NCBI RefSeq assembly: GCF_027595985.1
Contig: NC_073302.1
Location: 171,418,034-171,482,033, forward strand
DNA length: 64,000 nucleotides
Direction: 5' to 3'
Origin: Sorex araneus
Taxonomy: Eukaryota; Chordata; Mammalia; Eulipotyphla; Soricidae
Under the pieces are notes generated by a model. That model was not told the DNA's origin. It was given only the letters and a program-made list of their open reading frames with translations, and ran no database searches. Below, piece after piece: positions 13,011 to 23,384 of this stretch (its first letter is position 1; each line of letters opens with the position of its first letter). The position numbers and the translations under genes were made by a program.

Positions 13011-14320
13011 AATTTATCTTAATGTTGTGACATAAAGAAGGTCCTGAGCAAAGGAAAACACCACTTGCAGAGATTTTATTGCCTGTTCTCTTGATGAGAG
13101 AAATACACACAATATGCAATTTTGTCTTAGATCCATTTGGCTAAATGTGTGGATATCTAGAGCCAAAAATACAATCATTGATTTGGGGACCAGAATCTAT
13201 TTATATACTTTTAAAATAGATATTTCTGTTCACCTTGAAGTACTCGTGCTTGTATTGGGCTGACTGATCGGGGACCTGGATCTTACCACATAATAAAAAT
13301 AGGCTCCGCAAGATCTTTGGAGCAGCAGGTAGGATGGCTGTCTCCTGTCATTGGGATGGTTCTAGGGATGCCAAAACTCTCAGGGGTGTCAAATTTAAGG
13401 GTTTGAAGGCAAACACTTAGATCCACCAGGTTGACTTACAGTCTTCTGGCAGAATGGAAGCTTGACTGCAATGAATTTAATGAGCACAAGTCTTATTACC
13501 ACCCCCAAAACTGATGACGCTGGTATCTATAGTGGCAACATAGTAAATGGCCATTGCAATTGCTGTTGTCTTTGAATTTCAACCTTACCTTCCTCTGCAC
13601 TGCATTATCTGCCATGTGGAATCTTGTCAATTATTTCATTTGTGCTTCATTTATTTATTTGTTTATTTTGTAAGTCTATATTTGTGAATGCATATGATAA
13701 ACTATGTCCAAAGATGAATCTACTTCTCATAGAAGGTAGCTTTCTCCTTGACATTTCATGTTGTTGCCAGTTATCAATGTTACTGTACCTTAACATAAAT
13801 AAATTCTTAATTTGGTTAGTCAGTTCATTTGACTAATAGTAGCCAGACACAGTTAATAGAAGTTGGAAGCAAGAAACACAGCAAAGAGAGATGGGAATTC
13901 ATTATAATAGCTTGGCAATAATTAGGTGCCTGGAGAGAAGCTGTTTGTCCAGCCATGGAGAGATACAAGTATTAACAGGAACCAGAGAGTGGGAAAAGAA
14001 AGCCTGACTGAGAATTGGAAGTAGTAGTCAGGTGTAAATACAAGGTAAGAATGACAGCAAATTGCCAGTTGGCACATATAGTTTAGTGTTGGGGAAAGAA
14101 CACACGGCAATTAGGATCTAAGGAAGGTATTTTCAAGGGGAAAAAATTTCTCCAGGCACTACTGAAATGCAGAAAGTGCACATAAATACAAAACTAAAAT
14201 ATGACCTTCCTGGGGCGTTTGTGGATGCCTCCTTCAGTTGTTCAGTGTGTGGTTATTGTTTCTTGTTTATAAATTCATTGGGATGAAGTCTAGGAATCTA
14301 CAACTTAACAAGTTCTCCAT
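13011..14320. other. Intergenic DNA; possible ancient repeat at 13880-14230
   Basis: The first part is unrecognised. The stretch 13880-14230 (purine-rich, with TTATAATAGCTTGGCAATAA) resembles part of the old mammalian repeat seen better at 53590-54250, but the match is weak. Confidence 0.4.
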
Positions 14321-14500
14321 GGGGCTGGAACAATAGCACAGCGGGTAGGGCATTTGCCTTGCACACAGCCAACCTGGGTTCGATTCCCAGTATCCCATAT
14401 GGTCCCCTGAGCACCGCCACGCCAGGAGTAATTCCTGGGTGCAGAGCCAGGAGTAATCCCTGAGAATCGCTGGATGTGACCCAAAAAGCAAAAAAAAAAG
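14321..14500 (+). mobile_element. SOR-type SINE
   Basis: Complete copy from GGGGCTGGAACAATAGCACA to GTGACCCAAAAAGC plus A-run; a small internal duplication GCCACGCCAGG distinguishes it. Confidence 0.92.
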
Positions 14501-14879
14501 GCAAAATTAAATAATTTTTGAAAGGATTATTCCTGTGCAGAAAACAAATCCCCAAACTAGGTGTTAGCTATAAAGACATAAGATCAAAATCAGGTTGTTT
14601 ATATGGTTTAAGGGAGTGGAGGGGGAGGAAAAGCCTATGTTTATACATAGGCCATGGAATGATCTAATGAAGAGGGAAGAAGTTTCCTTGAGTAGATCAG
14701 ATGGAGGAAGAGCCAAGGACAGCTGAGAGATGAACCTGAGTGAGCACAAATGGTTCATCCACAGCTAGAGGAGAAGAGCGAAATACGCAAACTCAAATGC
14801 AGATAGGTTATTAGATGGAGTGGTGGGTCATTAAAATTACCTTCTGAGCATGCATCTTTGGTATACTAGAAAGGAAATA
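14501..14879. other. Intergenic DNA, nothing recognised
   Basis: Purine-rich sequence, no supported feature. Confidence 0.45.
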
Positions 14880-15737
14880 TGAGTGCATCAGCAGCCTGAT
14901 GGTGCCTTCAGGCTTCCTGACACCCCAAAATTGCCACTGTGTTTTTGGCGGGACCCAAACAACTTGGGACCAAGTTTACGAAGAAACTATACAGCCAAGT
15001 TAGGTATGTAGGAGCCATGCCCACAAACCATCTCCAGCTCAGCTATACAAGCTCATTTATTAGCCTTATTTCAGAGACCCATAGATAAGTCCCAAAAGAG
15101 ATCAAAAGCTACCGTTAAGCTCGGACCCACACATGGCTGGTAAATCAGAGGGGGGGTGGATTGGCCTGTGCCCACCCAGAGCCCCTGGTAGTCACTTTCT
15201 TCCACAACCCAAAATTGCCACCATACTCCTGGCCTGACTCCACCATCTCAGGACAAACCTCACAAAGATATAATCTGCTGAAAATTTTGGTATGTGGGTT
15301 TTGTGACTGAAATCTCCAGGCTTTCTCAGAATTGGGATGGCTACCTTCCCCACCTCCCTGTACTTGATTTCTGAAGCCTTGGCAGTCACATCCACAGCCC
15401 AAAACTGCCATCCAGTTGAAAGCTACTCCAGTCTTACTGTCTTGATATAAATACCAAATGCTCTGAATAAACACCATGACCTCTTAGCACCTGTATTGAT
15501 AAACCATAATGCAAAAAAGGAAAAGGAGAGGGAACAAGAAGGAAAGTGCCTCCCATAGAGGGAGGCTGGGAGTAGGGGTAGGGGGGCTGGAGAATGGTGG
15601 TGGGGAAATGGGGGACTTGGTGGTGGGAAATGTACATTGGTGGAGGGATGGGTGCTGGATTATTATATGACTAAAACCCAATTCTGAACAGCTTTGTACT
15701 GATCTGTCTCACAAATATCCAATTAAAAAATTTTTTT
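14880..15737 (+). mobile_element. Composite retroposon A: tandem modules + L1-like 3' end
   Basis: Three related modules, marked by CAAAATTGCCA at about 14926 and 15210 and CAAAACTGCCA at 15400 (spacings about 284 and 190), precede an L1-type 3' end (15490-15737: ATTGATAAACCATAATGC, GGTGGGAAATGTACATTGG, terminal CAATTAAAAAATTT). There is no L1 ORF between the modules and the 3'UTR. No clear target-site duplication was seen, so the left limit is approximate. Confidence 0.55.
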
Positions 15738-15743
15738 TAAAAA

Positions 15744-15815
15744 GTAATGTGGAGTTCATGCCCAATTCAATCAGCTTAATCAATGGCAAAATAAATAGCA
15801 GTACTCCTACATTTT
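15744..15815 (+). repeat. Short retroposed unit, copy 1
   Basis: A 70-bp unit starting TGTGGAGTTCATGCCC and ending GCAGTACTCCTACATTT, repeated at 21807-21880 with a few substitutions. It has AATAAA about 20 bases before its end. Identity unknown. Confidence 0.6.
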
Positions 15816-15816
15816 T

Positions 15817-16555
15817 TTAAAAAATTAATTTTATTATCATAAAGTTGTTCACAATAATTTATTACACTTAATGTTTCAACACCAATCTTACCACCATTAC
15901 ACCTTCCCACCACCAGTATTTCAAAGTTTCCCACCACCACTCAAATCTGCCCCAGAGGCAGATCCCAGATAATTTATTATGAATTACCTGTTGTGGAACT
16001 ATCCACAGCAAGATGTCTGAAAGGGTTTATCTCACAGTGATTCAAGAACAACTAAAAAGTATAATATATCACATGGCCACAAAAGCAGTTGCATGCTCCT
16101 GGGATCATAAAAATTTAAATAATCGGTGTCCAGAGCCATCCCTGAAGTGAGCTGCTTGGTTCCGAGATTCATACGTGAGTCTCTGGATCATGGTAGTTGA
16201 ATAGCAGCCGGAGGCAGATCGTGGGTGTGGCAGCCAGGACCTGGGCAGGACAGGGAGATGGCAAGGGAGGACCCAGTCCCGACCCCATGAGAATGGGCGT
16301 TTTCAGTCACTGGTCCCACATACCTGGGTTTTTGAGTGGATTTAGTCTCTTTGTGAGGGGCCCAGGACAAGTCTGTGAGGATCAGCTGTGAGTGTGGCGG
16401 CAGCTGATTTCTGGAGGTTTGGGGCTGCCGGGGTTCATCTGGCAGGGGAGAGAGAACCCTACTCCCATCTGAGGTGCCCAGTGAAAGCAACCAGTGTATG
16501 GAGTCACCCCTGCAGTGAGCTGCTCAGTCCCAAGATTAATATGTGAGTCTTGATT
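15817..16555 (-). mobile_element. Composite retroposon B: L1-like 3' end + tandem GC-rich modules
   Basis: On the minus strand the 3' end is the variant with GTGAACAACTTTATGATAAT (same family as 22400, 35515 and 51185). Its 5' side has two module starts sharing AGTGAGCTGCT at 16146 and 16514 (spacing 368). The GC-rich module at 16180-16400 resembles the 5' module of the RTE-derived element at 6576-6796. Confidence 0.5.
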
Positions 16556-16995
16556 TTTTTATGTCTTTAATTATAATAGCAGAATATGTACTTTTAAAAA
16601 ATGATTTTAGACAGAGTTGAACATTGTTTCTTTACTCTAGGCCTAAAGCCCTGTATTAGGAAGGATCTTGGTGCTCAGAGACACTCAGGAAGAATGTTAG
16701 ATACACATTGAGGCAGGCAGGAACTCAATAGACATGTATAGTGTGTGCACTGTTTGGTTTTAAAAAGAGTCAGACCGAGAACAACAAAAGTTAGACTCTT
16801 GTTCCATTGCAGCCCAGTTATTTTTCTAACAAAAACAATTTATTAGAAGCTGAATTTATAGAAGGAAAGAAAAAATCTCAGAAAGCTGTTTAGCAGTCAA
16901 ATACATTTTTTTTTATACAGACCAGTATCTAATGGGGGGCATTGCCACCCTGTGCAGTAACCACAAAAAATAGCTTCCACGTAGTAGACTCTCAA
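16556..16995. other. Intergenic DNA, nothing recognised
   Basis: No supported feature. Confidence 0.5.
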
Positions 16996-17175
16996 TTAAT
17001 GACACTATGCTGTTTCAAGTGTAATATTGTATGTAATCCTTTCAACCGCTATGTGAGGTTAATATTACTAGCTCACTTTACAGATGAGAAAACTGAAGCT
17101 TGAAGAGGTAAGCTCATTTCATCCAAAGCAGACAGTTGTCAGGTGAAGAGTATTTGCATGCTGAGCATCACACCT
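16996..17175 (+). mobile_element. MIR-type ancient SINE
   Basis: Carries the MIR core: GTAATCCTTTCAACCGCTAT, TGAGGTTAATATTACTA, then TTTACAGATGAGAAAACTGA and GAGGTAAG. Confidence 0.85.
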
Positions 17176-17639
17176 GATTGTGGTTAAGGATTTGTCAGTT
17201 TCCCTTGGTATTTGGTTAAAATGACTCATGGAGGGATATAATGACCTTTTGGAACAATTTGCAGACCATTAAATACTGTATCTTGTTTAAGGGCTTCAGT
17301 TAACACTAGAGCATGCCACTGAAACCAAAAATAATGCATGGTATTTGTCTGTCATATCTAATTTTGTCATTCAGCATTGTGAACATTTTGTGTCCTTAGT
17401 GAAAACCCAGGCAAGCCTGTCTGTGTCCCAGGAATACTCAGCACAATAAATTGGATAGTGACTCAGTTAATTCTATCATTTTTGTAAATGAGGGATAAAA
17501 AGTAATAAGATACACACCTTTCTGTTTTAAAGCCCAGGAAAAGAGGTTTCAGAGATGAAACTACCCACATCTCTGGGGTCAAACCATTTCACAAATTTTC
17601 TTTTATATGGCTAAGTTTCAAATTTTCATTTATTTCAAT
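17176..17639. other. Intergenic DNA upstream of FAM81B
   Basis: No named repeat. Unique-looking sequence; could contain regulatory DNA but shows no motif cluster I can defend. Confidence 0.45.
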
Positions 17640-18126
17640 CCATTTCGACTACCTTTACTGCAGAATGCTTTACCACGGTCCCTCTAGTGGCCTAGAAGAA
17701 TTACTTCCTTAAGTCGTGCACTGGCAAGGAAGGTCCTGAAGCCCTGCAGTACTTCAGTCTCTGGAGGCAACTGCTCCCTCCCCAGACACAGCAGGTGAGC
17801 TCTGGAGAAGTGTGTGAAATTTCATTTTAAAACGCCTTTTCCCACCTAAGGAAATGAGGTGAGACTGAGTTATTTGTATTTGGATGAGTATTTAAGAACA
17901 TTCTTGAAGCTCCTAAAGCCAGCCCGGTGACATCACAGATTCTCCCTACAGTCACAAAGCTGCTGAACCCTCCCACCTGCAAGAAACCCCAAATGAATGA
18001 AGATTTCACCCAGCAAGCAGTCAAGCTTCCTAGAACTTTCGGTTTCTGAGAGAAAGGAGGGACAGTCTCTACTCCCTTTCCAAAAGTATCAAATCAACCA
18101 AAAACAAAATCAAGAAGCCAAACAAC
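17640..18126 (+). promoter_or_regulatory. FAM81B: Probable FAM81B promoter and 5'UTR
   Basis: This repeat-free stretch lies immediately upstream of the inferred start codon. Seen in the sequence: a TATA-like TATTTAAG at 17889-17896, a CRE-like TGACATCA at 17928-17935, and an imperfect RFX X-box candidate at 17757-17771 (GTCTCT, 3-base spacer, perfect GGCAAC half site). FAM81B is known as a testis/cilia-associated gene, so RFX or CREM-type control would fit, but that is inference. The transcription start is not determined. Confidence 0.45.
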
Positions 18127-18136
18127 ATGAGTACAG
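18127..18136 (+). CDS. FAM81B: FAM81B coding exon 1 (start codon, 10 coding bases)
   Basis: ATG AGT ACA G followed by the donor GTACTT. Splicing to the acceptor at 18488 gives Met-Ser-Thr-Asp-Thr-Asn-Val-Asn-Lys, matching the mammalian FAM81B MSSDTNVNK region. The Asp codon is split G|AT across the junction (phase 1). The start context has A at -3. Human FAM81B is annotated with a longer N-terminus in at least one isoform; I see no equivalent extension here. The exon's 5' part is untranslated and its left limit is unknown. The call rests on homology of the junction, since ten bases alone carry little information. Confidence 0.65.
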
Positions 18137-18488
18137 GTACTTTTTCTCAAAGTTTCTTATGGTTTACTAGCTTACATTTCTCATAACATTTAAAGAAGCT
18201 AATAAATCCCAGTGAAGACTCTTGGATGACTTGAGCACACCAGGATGGCTGCTGGGTCCCTATTAAGAGTGGCTTGATCTAAATGAACAGCTCAACAAAG
18301 TTTCCTGCAAGAATAAGCAATTCTAGCTGACTACGGGGACACGGGGAGAAGGGGAGAAGGGAAAGTGTAAGACTAGAACCCTCTACACTGTATTTACAGA
18401 AACTGCTCCTAGTTACAAAGCCTATTACCTTCACTGAAAGGATTCACTGCCGTAGCTTCTGATCTGATTCAGCATTCTGGTTACCTAG

Positions 18489-18586
18489 ATACAAATGTAA
18501 ACAAAAGTGCCTCTCAGCCTGCAGAAGAACAGCTGGATACACCTGATGGCCCCCTTCCTGGCGCAGTCAGTGACCGAGAGGAAAAA
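18489..18586 (+). CDS. FAM81B: FAM81B coding exon 2
   Basis: The codon starting at 18488 in genomic register reads DTNVNKSASQPAEEQLDTPD and then GPLPGAVSDREEK, an acidic, probably disordered segment that lines up residue for residue in length with FAM81B. The acceptor is TTACCTAG at 18481-18488; an alternative acceptor CAG at 18470-18472 is also in frame. To keep the frame with exon 3 as known for the family (K|VR), the exon must end at 18586 before GCAAGTACC, a GC donor. A GT donor at 18591 exists but would need an acceptor at 23799 and would replace VRSSPA. Confidence 0.85.
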
Positions 18587-18590
18587 GCAA

Positions 18591-19059
18591 GTACCTTTAG
18601 ATATTCGTACTAGAAATAGAACATTTTGCTCAGTTCTAAGGAGACTTAGAAGCGGGTTTTCTTCTTACTCTGCTCTAATTTCCTGTTCCTTCTGTTTTGC
18701 AAAGTGACTGATGCAACAAAAACAAAAACAAAAACAACTGAAAAGATTAAAGATTTCAATTTGTGATACAGTCATTGAACTAAAATATTGGTGGCTAAAA
18801 TGGAATGATTTTGCCACTTTTTAAGTGAAGATTCAAAAAGAACAAACTCAAGTGTAGATTATCTCTATTGTGAAAAAAAACTGCTAAATGGAATGTTTCT
18901 TAAATTAATATTTGTCCAACCTTCCCCATTAATTAAAGCGAATACACAAAGAAATGTTTTTAATAAACTTTGTTTTGTAATTCCCACAATACCTGACAAC
19001 AGATAAAATGAGTACTGGGAGACCAGCACAATATCAAGCACCAATTTTTTTAAAAATCA
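18591..19059. other. FAM81B intron 2, unrecognised part
   Basis: AT-rich intronic sequence with no repeat I can name. Confidence 0.5.
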
Positions 19060-19150
19060 TCATTTATTAACTGTAGCACATACTTGCTCTGTAACTTTGA
19101 CCACTTACTTAATCTCTTGTTTTCTTTTCTGTGAAATGAGCTAAAATTTA
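19060..19150 (+). mobile_element. MIR-type fragment
   Basis: CTGTAACTTTGACCACTTAC, TTAATCTCTTG and CTGTGAAATGAGC follow the MIR pattern of the 'gtgaccttgggcaagtcacttaacctc' core. Confidence 0.7.
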
Positions 19151-19165
19151 AAAATGTGGAACTGA

Positions 19166-19335
19166 GGCCGGAGATAGAGTACAGCAGGTCAGGCTCTTGT
19201 CTCGCATGCGGCAGACCCAGGTTCAATCCCCAGCATCCCCTGTGTTCCCCCAAGTATCGCCAGGCCCTGGGCTCAGAGCCAGAAGTAACCATTGAGCACT
19301 TCCAGGGATACCCCTCCCCCCAAAAAAAGAAACAA
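19166..19335 (+). mobile_element. SOR-type SINE
   Basis: GGCCGGAGATAGAGTACAGC head and CCCAGGTTCAATCCCCAGCA B-box; ends in a C/A-rich tail. Inserted just after the MIR fragment. Confidence 0.85.
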
Positions 19336-19384
19336 AAACTGTAGGGCTTAGATAATCATGATAAAATTTTGTCAGGCAGGAAGG

Positions 19385-19570
19385 ATTTGCCATAATCTAT
19401 GCAATCTGGAGCAAGCCCATTACTTCTGAGTCTCAGATTCTGTTCACATGATAATAATCATCTTACATCCTTTTTGTAATAAAGAACAACTTCAGTTCCT
19501 TAAGGTAACTCTGATCCATAAGGTAATTATCTCCACTTTACAGGGCTATTGAAAGAATGAAATCACATTT
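19385..19570 (+). mobile_element. MIR-type ancient SINE
   Basis: GCAAGCCCATTACTTCTGAG, TCTCAGATTC, then CTTTACAGGGCTATTGAAAG AATGAAAT follow the MIR order. Confidence 0.65.
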
Positions 19571-20837
19571 TACACATAAAAGTATTTTCTAGTCCGTTTT
19601 AAGCTATAAAGGACTATATCATTTTAAATTATTATAATGAAACAAGTGAAAGAGGACATATATAAAATATCCCATAATAACTACCAAGTTGTTTGACTCT
19701 GAAATGATTTTAATATAATTACATTTAGACTTTAGGAACAGGGTTAAAACAGCTGCATTTTATATTCAATTAGCAAAGACATAAAAATTTAAATACTGTC
19801 TTACATACACCTTTAAAATTGAACATAGAAGAGAAGAAATAAATGTAGCACAATGTTAACAGCTTTTTCTAGGTGACAGGACTATGTGAGGATTTTTTTC
19901 TCTTACTTTTCAATAATACATAATTTTATATAGAATTTTACCCCATTCTTAGTGAGGCACATAATTTTCAATACTGTTCATGATAGTTTAATGCATATCT
20001 TGCTTCAGCCCCCAACTGGGTGCTCCCCTCCTTGTACCAAAGCCCCGGGGCTCCTTCCTTCTCTGCCCCAGCCAGGGATGCTCAGCTCCTTGCCTGGCAA
20101 CTGTCTTTGGTTTCTTTGGTCACTTGCTGCTCCTCCCTTGCTGTTTGTCTTTGTGCTCTGAAGAGGATGTTATTTATGGGTCTGCCAAATTAGGCAAGAA
20201 TAAAGAACTGAAAATAAAATAGGTGCGTGTTTGTTTCTCTACAGAAGGAGAAAAGCAATCCATAGCATCCTTACCTAATCCTTGGACTCAAAATGTCTGA
20301 TACTCTGTCATTCCACGAACACCTGCAGAGGGCTACTACATGCCAAACAAATAAAGCCAAGAATTTGTCTCCCACAGTCAGGAGTAGCAGTGGAGGAATG
20401 AGGAGGTAGGAAAGGGCCGCCACTAAGAAAATTAGTTAGGCATCCAAGACGCAGGACTATTTATTCCAGAAGGAAACAGGAGAGTGAAAACAGGAATTAA
20501 ACCATCAAATTCGCTAGGGACCCCATGTTTCATGGCACTGGGCTTCCAAGTAGGCCATCGTATTCCTTGCCTGGCTTAAGAACATTAGACCCACGGCAGA
20601 CCCCATACGGGTAGGAAGAGGGGCTCACCAGTGTGGCGGCCCACTGCCCCTGCCCCACCCTGGCAGCCTCTGGCCTGCTTCAATTGTGCACTGGCCGGTC
20701 AGGAGAACCTAACCCTTGTCAGATGTTCCTTGTCAGTGTCCTTGATAATGAACTTTTTAAAACTGCTCTATTCAAGGAGACAGGTTTCCAGCTGAGTTTC
20801 TCAGGTCCTACCTGAGGAAGTAAGCAATAGAAGCCCC
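19571..20837. other. FAM81B intron 2, unrecognised part
   Basis: No supported feature. Open frames at 19952-20161 and 20633-20815 have no domain, splice context or homology I recognise. Confidence 0.45.
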
Positions 20838-20838
20838 T

Positions 20839-20995
20839 GGGCTGGAGAGATGGTTCAATGAGCTAAGCACAGGCTCTGCACGCTGGAGTCCTGGATTCAG
20901 TCCCTGAGCAACGCCAGAAGTGATCCCCAAGCACAGGCAGGGAGTCCCTAGCATCATCCAGGCAACAACAACAAAGAGAGAGAGAGAGAGAGCTT
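20839..20995 (+). mobile_element. Diverged tRNA-type SINE with (AG)n tail
   Basis: GGGCTGGAGAGATGGTTCAA head, CTGGATTCAGTCCCTGAGCA B-box, CAACAACAACAAAG then (AG)n at about 20973-20992. Confidence 0.75.
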
Positions 20996-21102
20996 CTTAG
21001 GCATTTAAAATATATATATATATTTCTGTCTGTCTGTGAATCTTAGAATATTCAGCTCACCATTGCAGTGTACAGTAGTGTAGAATAAGAAATAATGTCC
21101 TT

Positions 21103-21799
21103 CTGCACTTATATGTTCATCGCAGCACTGTTTACAATAGCCAGAATCTGGAAAAAACCCGAGTGCCCTAGAACAGATGACTGGTTGAAGAAACTCTGGT
21201 ACATCTATACAATGGAATACTACGCAGCTGTTAGAAAAAATGAGGTCATGACGTTTGCATATAAATGGATCAGCATGGAAAGTATCATGCTAAGTGAAAT
21301 GAGTCAGAAAGAGAGAGACAGACATAGAAAGATTGCACTCATCTGTGGAGCATAGAATAATAGACTATAATACTAACACCCAAGATTAGTAGAAATAAGT
21401 ACCAGGAGGTTGTCTTCATGGCTTGGAGGCTGGTCTCTCATTCTGGGCAACTCAGAGAAGGGAACACCAAGTAAAATGTGGTCGGAGGTCATGCGTGCCG
21501 AATATAGACTAGAGGCTGAACACAATGGCCACTCAACACCTTTATTGCAAACCACAACACCTAATCAGAGAGAGAGAACAAAAGGGAATACCTTGCCATA
21601 GTGGCAGTGTGGGGTGAGGGGAGACGGGACTGGGGAGGGTGGGAGGGACACTGGATTTACTGGTGGTGGAGAATGGGCACTGGTGAAGGGATGGGTTCTC
21701 GAACTTTGTATGGGGGAAACATGAGCACAAAAATGTATAAATCTGTAACTGTACCCTCACGTTGATTCACTAATTAAAAATAAATAATTTATTAAAAAA
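21103..21799 (+). mobile_element. L1 LINE 3' end with perfect target-site duplication
   Basis: 5'-truncated L1 beginning within the end of ORF2 (amino-acid phrase MFIAALFTIARIWKKPECPR, then WYIYTMEYYAAVRKNEVMTF) and running through the 3'UTR to a poly(A)-rich end. The 16-base duplication AAGAAATAATGTCCTT is present at 21087-21102 and 21800-21815, defining the insertion exactly. The reading frame is intact to a stop near 21356, so it is a young copy, but it has only the ORF2 C-terminus. Confidence 0.95.
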
Positions 21800-21806
21800 A
21801 AGAAAT

Positions 21807-21893
21807 AATGTCCTTGTGGAGTTCATTCCCAATTTAATCAGCTTAATCAATGGCTGAATAAATAGCAGTACTTCTACATTTAAAAAAAGAAAA
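21807..21893 (+). repeat. Short retroposed unit, copy 2
   Basis: Second copy of the unit at 15744: TGTGGAGTTCATTCCCAATT to CAGTACTTCTACATTT, followed by an A-rich tail. Possible short duplication AATGTCCT on both sides (21807 and about 21898), but the left copy overlaps the L1 duplication. Confidence 0.6.
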
Positions 21894-22036
21894 GAAAAAA
21901 TGTCCTAGAAATACATATTTTGTTTAATTTTAAACTTAAGTGGTATACTATTCATAATAAGACATTTTAGTGACAAACTATTAAAGTAACAATAAATCTG
22001 TGTCCTATTTTTAAACTTAAAAATAAAAGAACAGAG

Positions 22037-22216
22037 GGCTGGAGCTATAGCCCAGCGGGTAGGGCATTTGCCTTGCACAGGACCAACCCGGGTTCGATTC
22101 TCAGCCTCCATATGGTCCCCTGAGCACCGCCAGGAGTGATTTCTGAGTGCAAAGCCAGGAGTAACCCCTGAGCATCGCTGGGTGTGACCCAAAAAGCAAA
22201 AAACAAATAAAAAAAG
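22037..22216 (+). mobile_element. SOR-type SINE with perfect target-site duplication
   Basis: Complete copy with intact A and B boxes. Duplication AATAAAAGAACAGAG at 22022-22036 and 22217-22231 marks a recent L1-mediated insertion. Confidence 0.96.
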
Positions 22217-22399
22217 AATAAAAGAACAGAGGGAAATATATATCTGTACATGTACATATATATACATAGTTTCAGATATATATACAAAAGCTCACATCAC
22301 TCAACCTTTAACAACATGTTAATGATATTCTAAAGAATGTTTTAATGGCCTCTGCCAAAATAGAACAATCTTCAAACTGTCTCCTCTATGGATACATTT

Positions 22400-22575
22400 T
22401 TGTGGCATTTTCAGTGGTTGTGCTTTGGGACAGGAATTGGGGCTTGGGATGGAAACATCCCAAATTTGGTGGTGGGAAGATGTAATGGTGGTGGGATTGG
22501 TGTTTGAATATTAACTATAATCAAATATTGTGAACCACCTTATAAAATAAAAATAAATAAATAAATAAAAATAAA
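22400..22575 (+). mobile_element. L1-like 3' end, variant family
   Basis: GGTGGTGGGAAGATGTAATG, ATATTGTGAACCACCTTATA then AAATAAATAAATAAA. Same 3'-end variant as 15817 (reverse), 35515 (reverse) and 51185. Confidence 0.65.
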
Positions 22576-22889
22576 AAAACAAAAGAACATTAGAGTTTAA
22601 AGCAGTTCCAGCATATGCAAAGATAGTACATTTGGTATCCTCTTTCCTTCTACAAGTGCAACAAAATTATCAACTTCATGCAAATAGAACTTTCTAGTAG
22701 TATTATTTTATTCAATTAAGTGCTTAAGTGACCAGTTTTGTTTATTTCTATAAATTGTGTACACAACTTCTTCTTTACTATTTTTTTCTCATTGAATTTA
22801 ATAATCTGGCTTCCAGGTTTCTCAGAAAACAAAATTACTTGGTCAGATTACTTTTAGGCTTTGAGCTTTATTTCTTTTTCTTTTTTTAC
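22576..22889. other. FAM81B intron 2, unrecognised part
   Basis: AT-rich; no feature. Confidence 0.5.
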
Positions 22890-23078
22890 TTTTTTTTTTA
22901 GTGGGAAGAGGCTTTTGGGTCACACCCGGCAGTGCTTCAGGGTTACTCCTGGCCCTGCACTCAGGAATTACTCCTGGTGGTACTTGAGGGTCACATGGAA
23001 TGCCAGGGATCAAACCCAGGTCAGCCACATGCAAGACAAACACACTACCTGCTGAATTGAACTCATTCTGGTCCCCAG
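22890..23078 (-). mobile_element. SOR-type SINE
   Basis: Minus-strand copy: T-run, TTTTGGGTCACACCCGGCAG, GGATCAAACCCAGGTCAGCC (B-box complement) and GGTCCCC end. Confidence 0.85.
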
Positions 23079-23384
23079 AGCTTCAGTTCTTAAAATGAGC
23101 TGATTTCCCCTCAAAATTGAGTATGTTGGGAATAAACCACTCCAGGAACTTATCTTTAGTAAGCCAGTCAATAATCATCGAATGTTCCATTTTAAAATTC
23201 TGTTAGGATAATCTCTAACTTTGACATCTCCAAAGAGTTTTTCCTGAAGTAGTAACAAATCAATAAAATGCCGCCTTTTAGTAGCTTCCCAGAACTTGAT
23301 TTTGGGTTCAATCTCTGACAATAAAACATGAGGCATGAGTGATATTCACTGGGCTGATCTATAATATAAATTTAGTTTCAAATT

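Noticed and set aside
13220..13620. Possible processed pseudogene between SINEs
   Set aside because: Translations in all frames look partly protein-like but I could match no family, and there is no A-tail or duplication.
1..18126. Exons of a neighbouring gene (MCTP1 is the expected upstream neighbour in other mammals)
   Set aside because: No C2-domain or other recognisable exon with splice sites was found on either strand.
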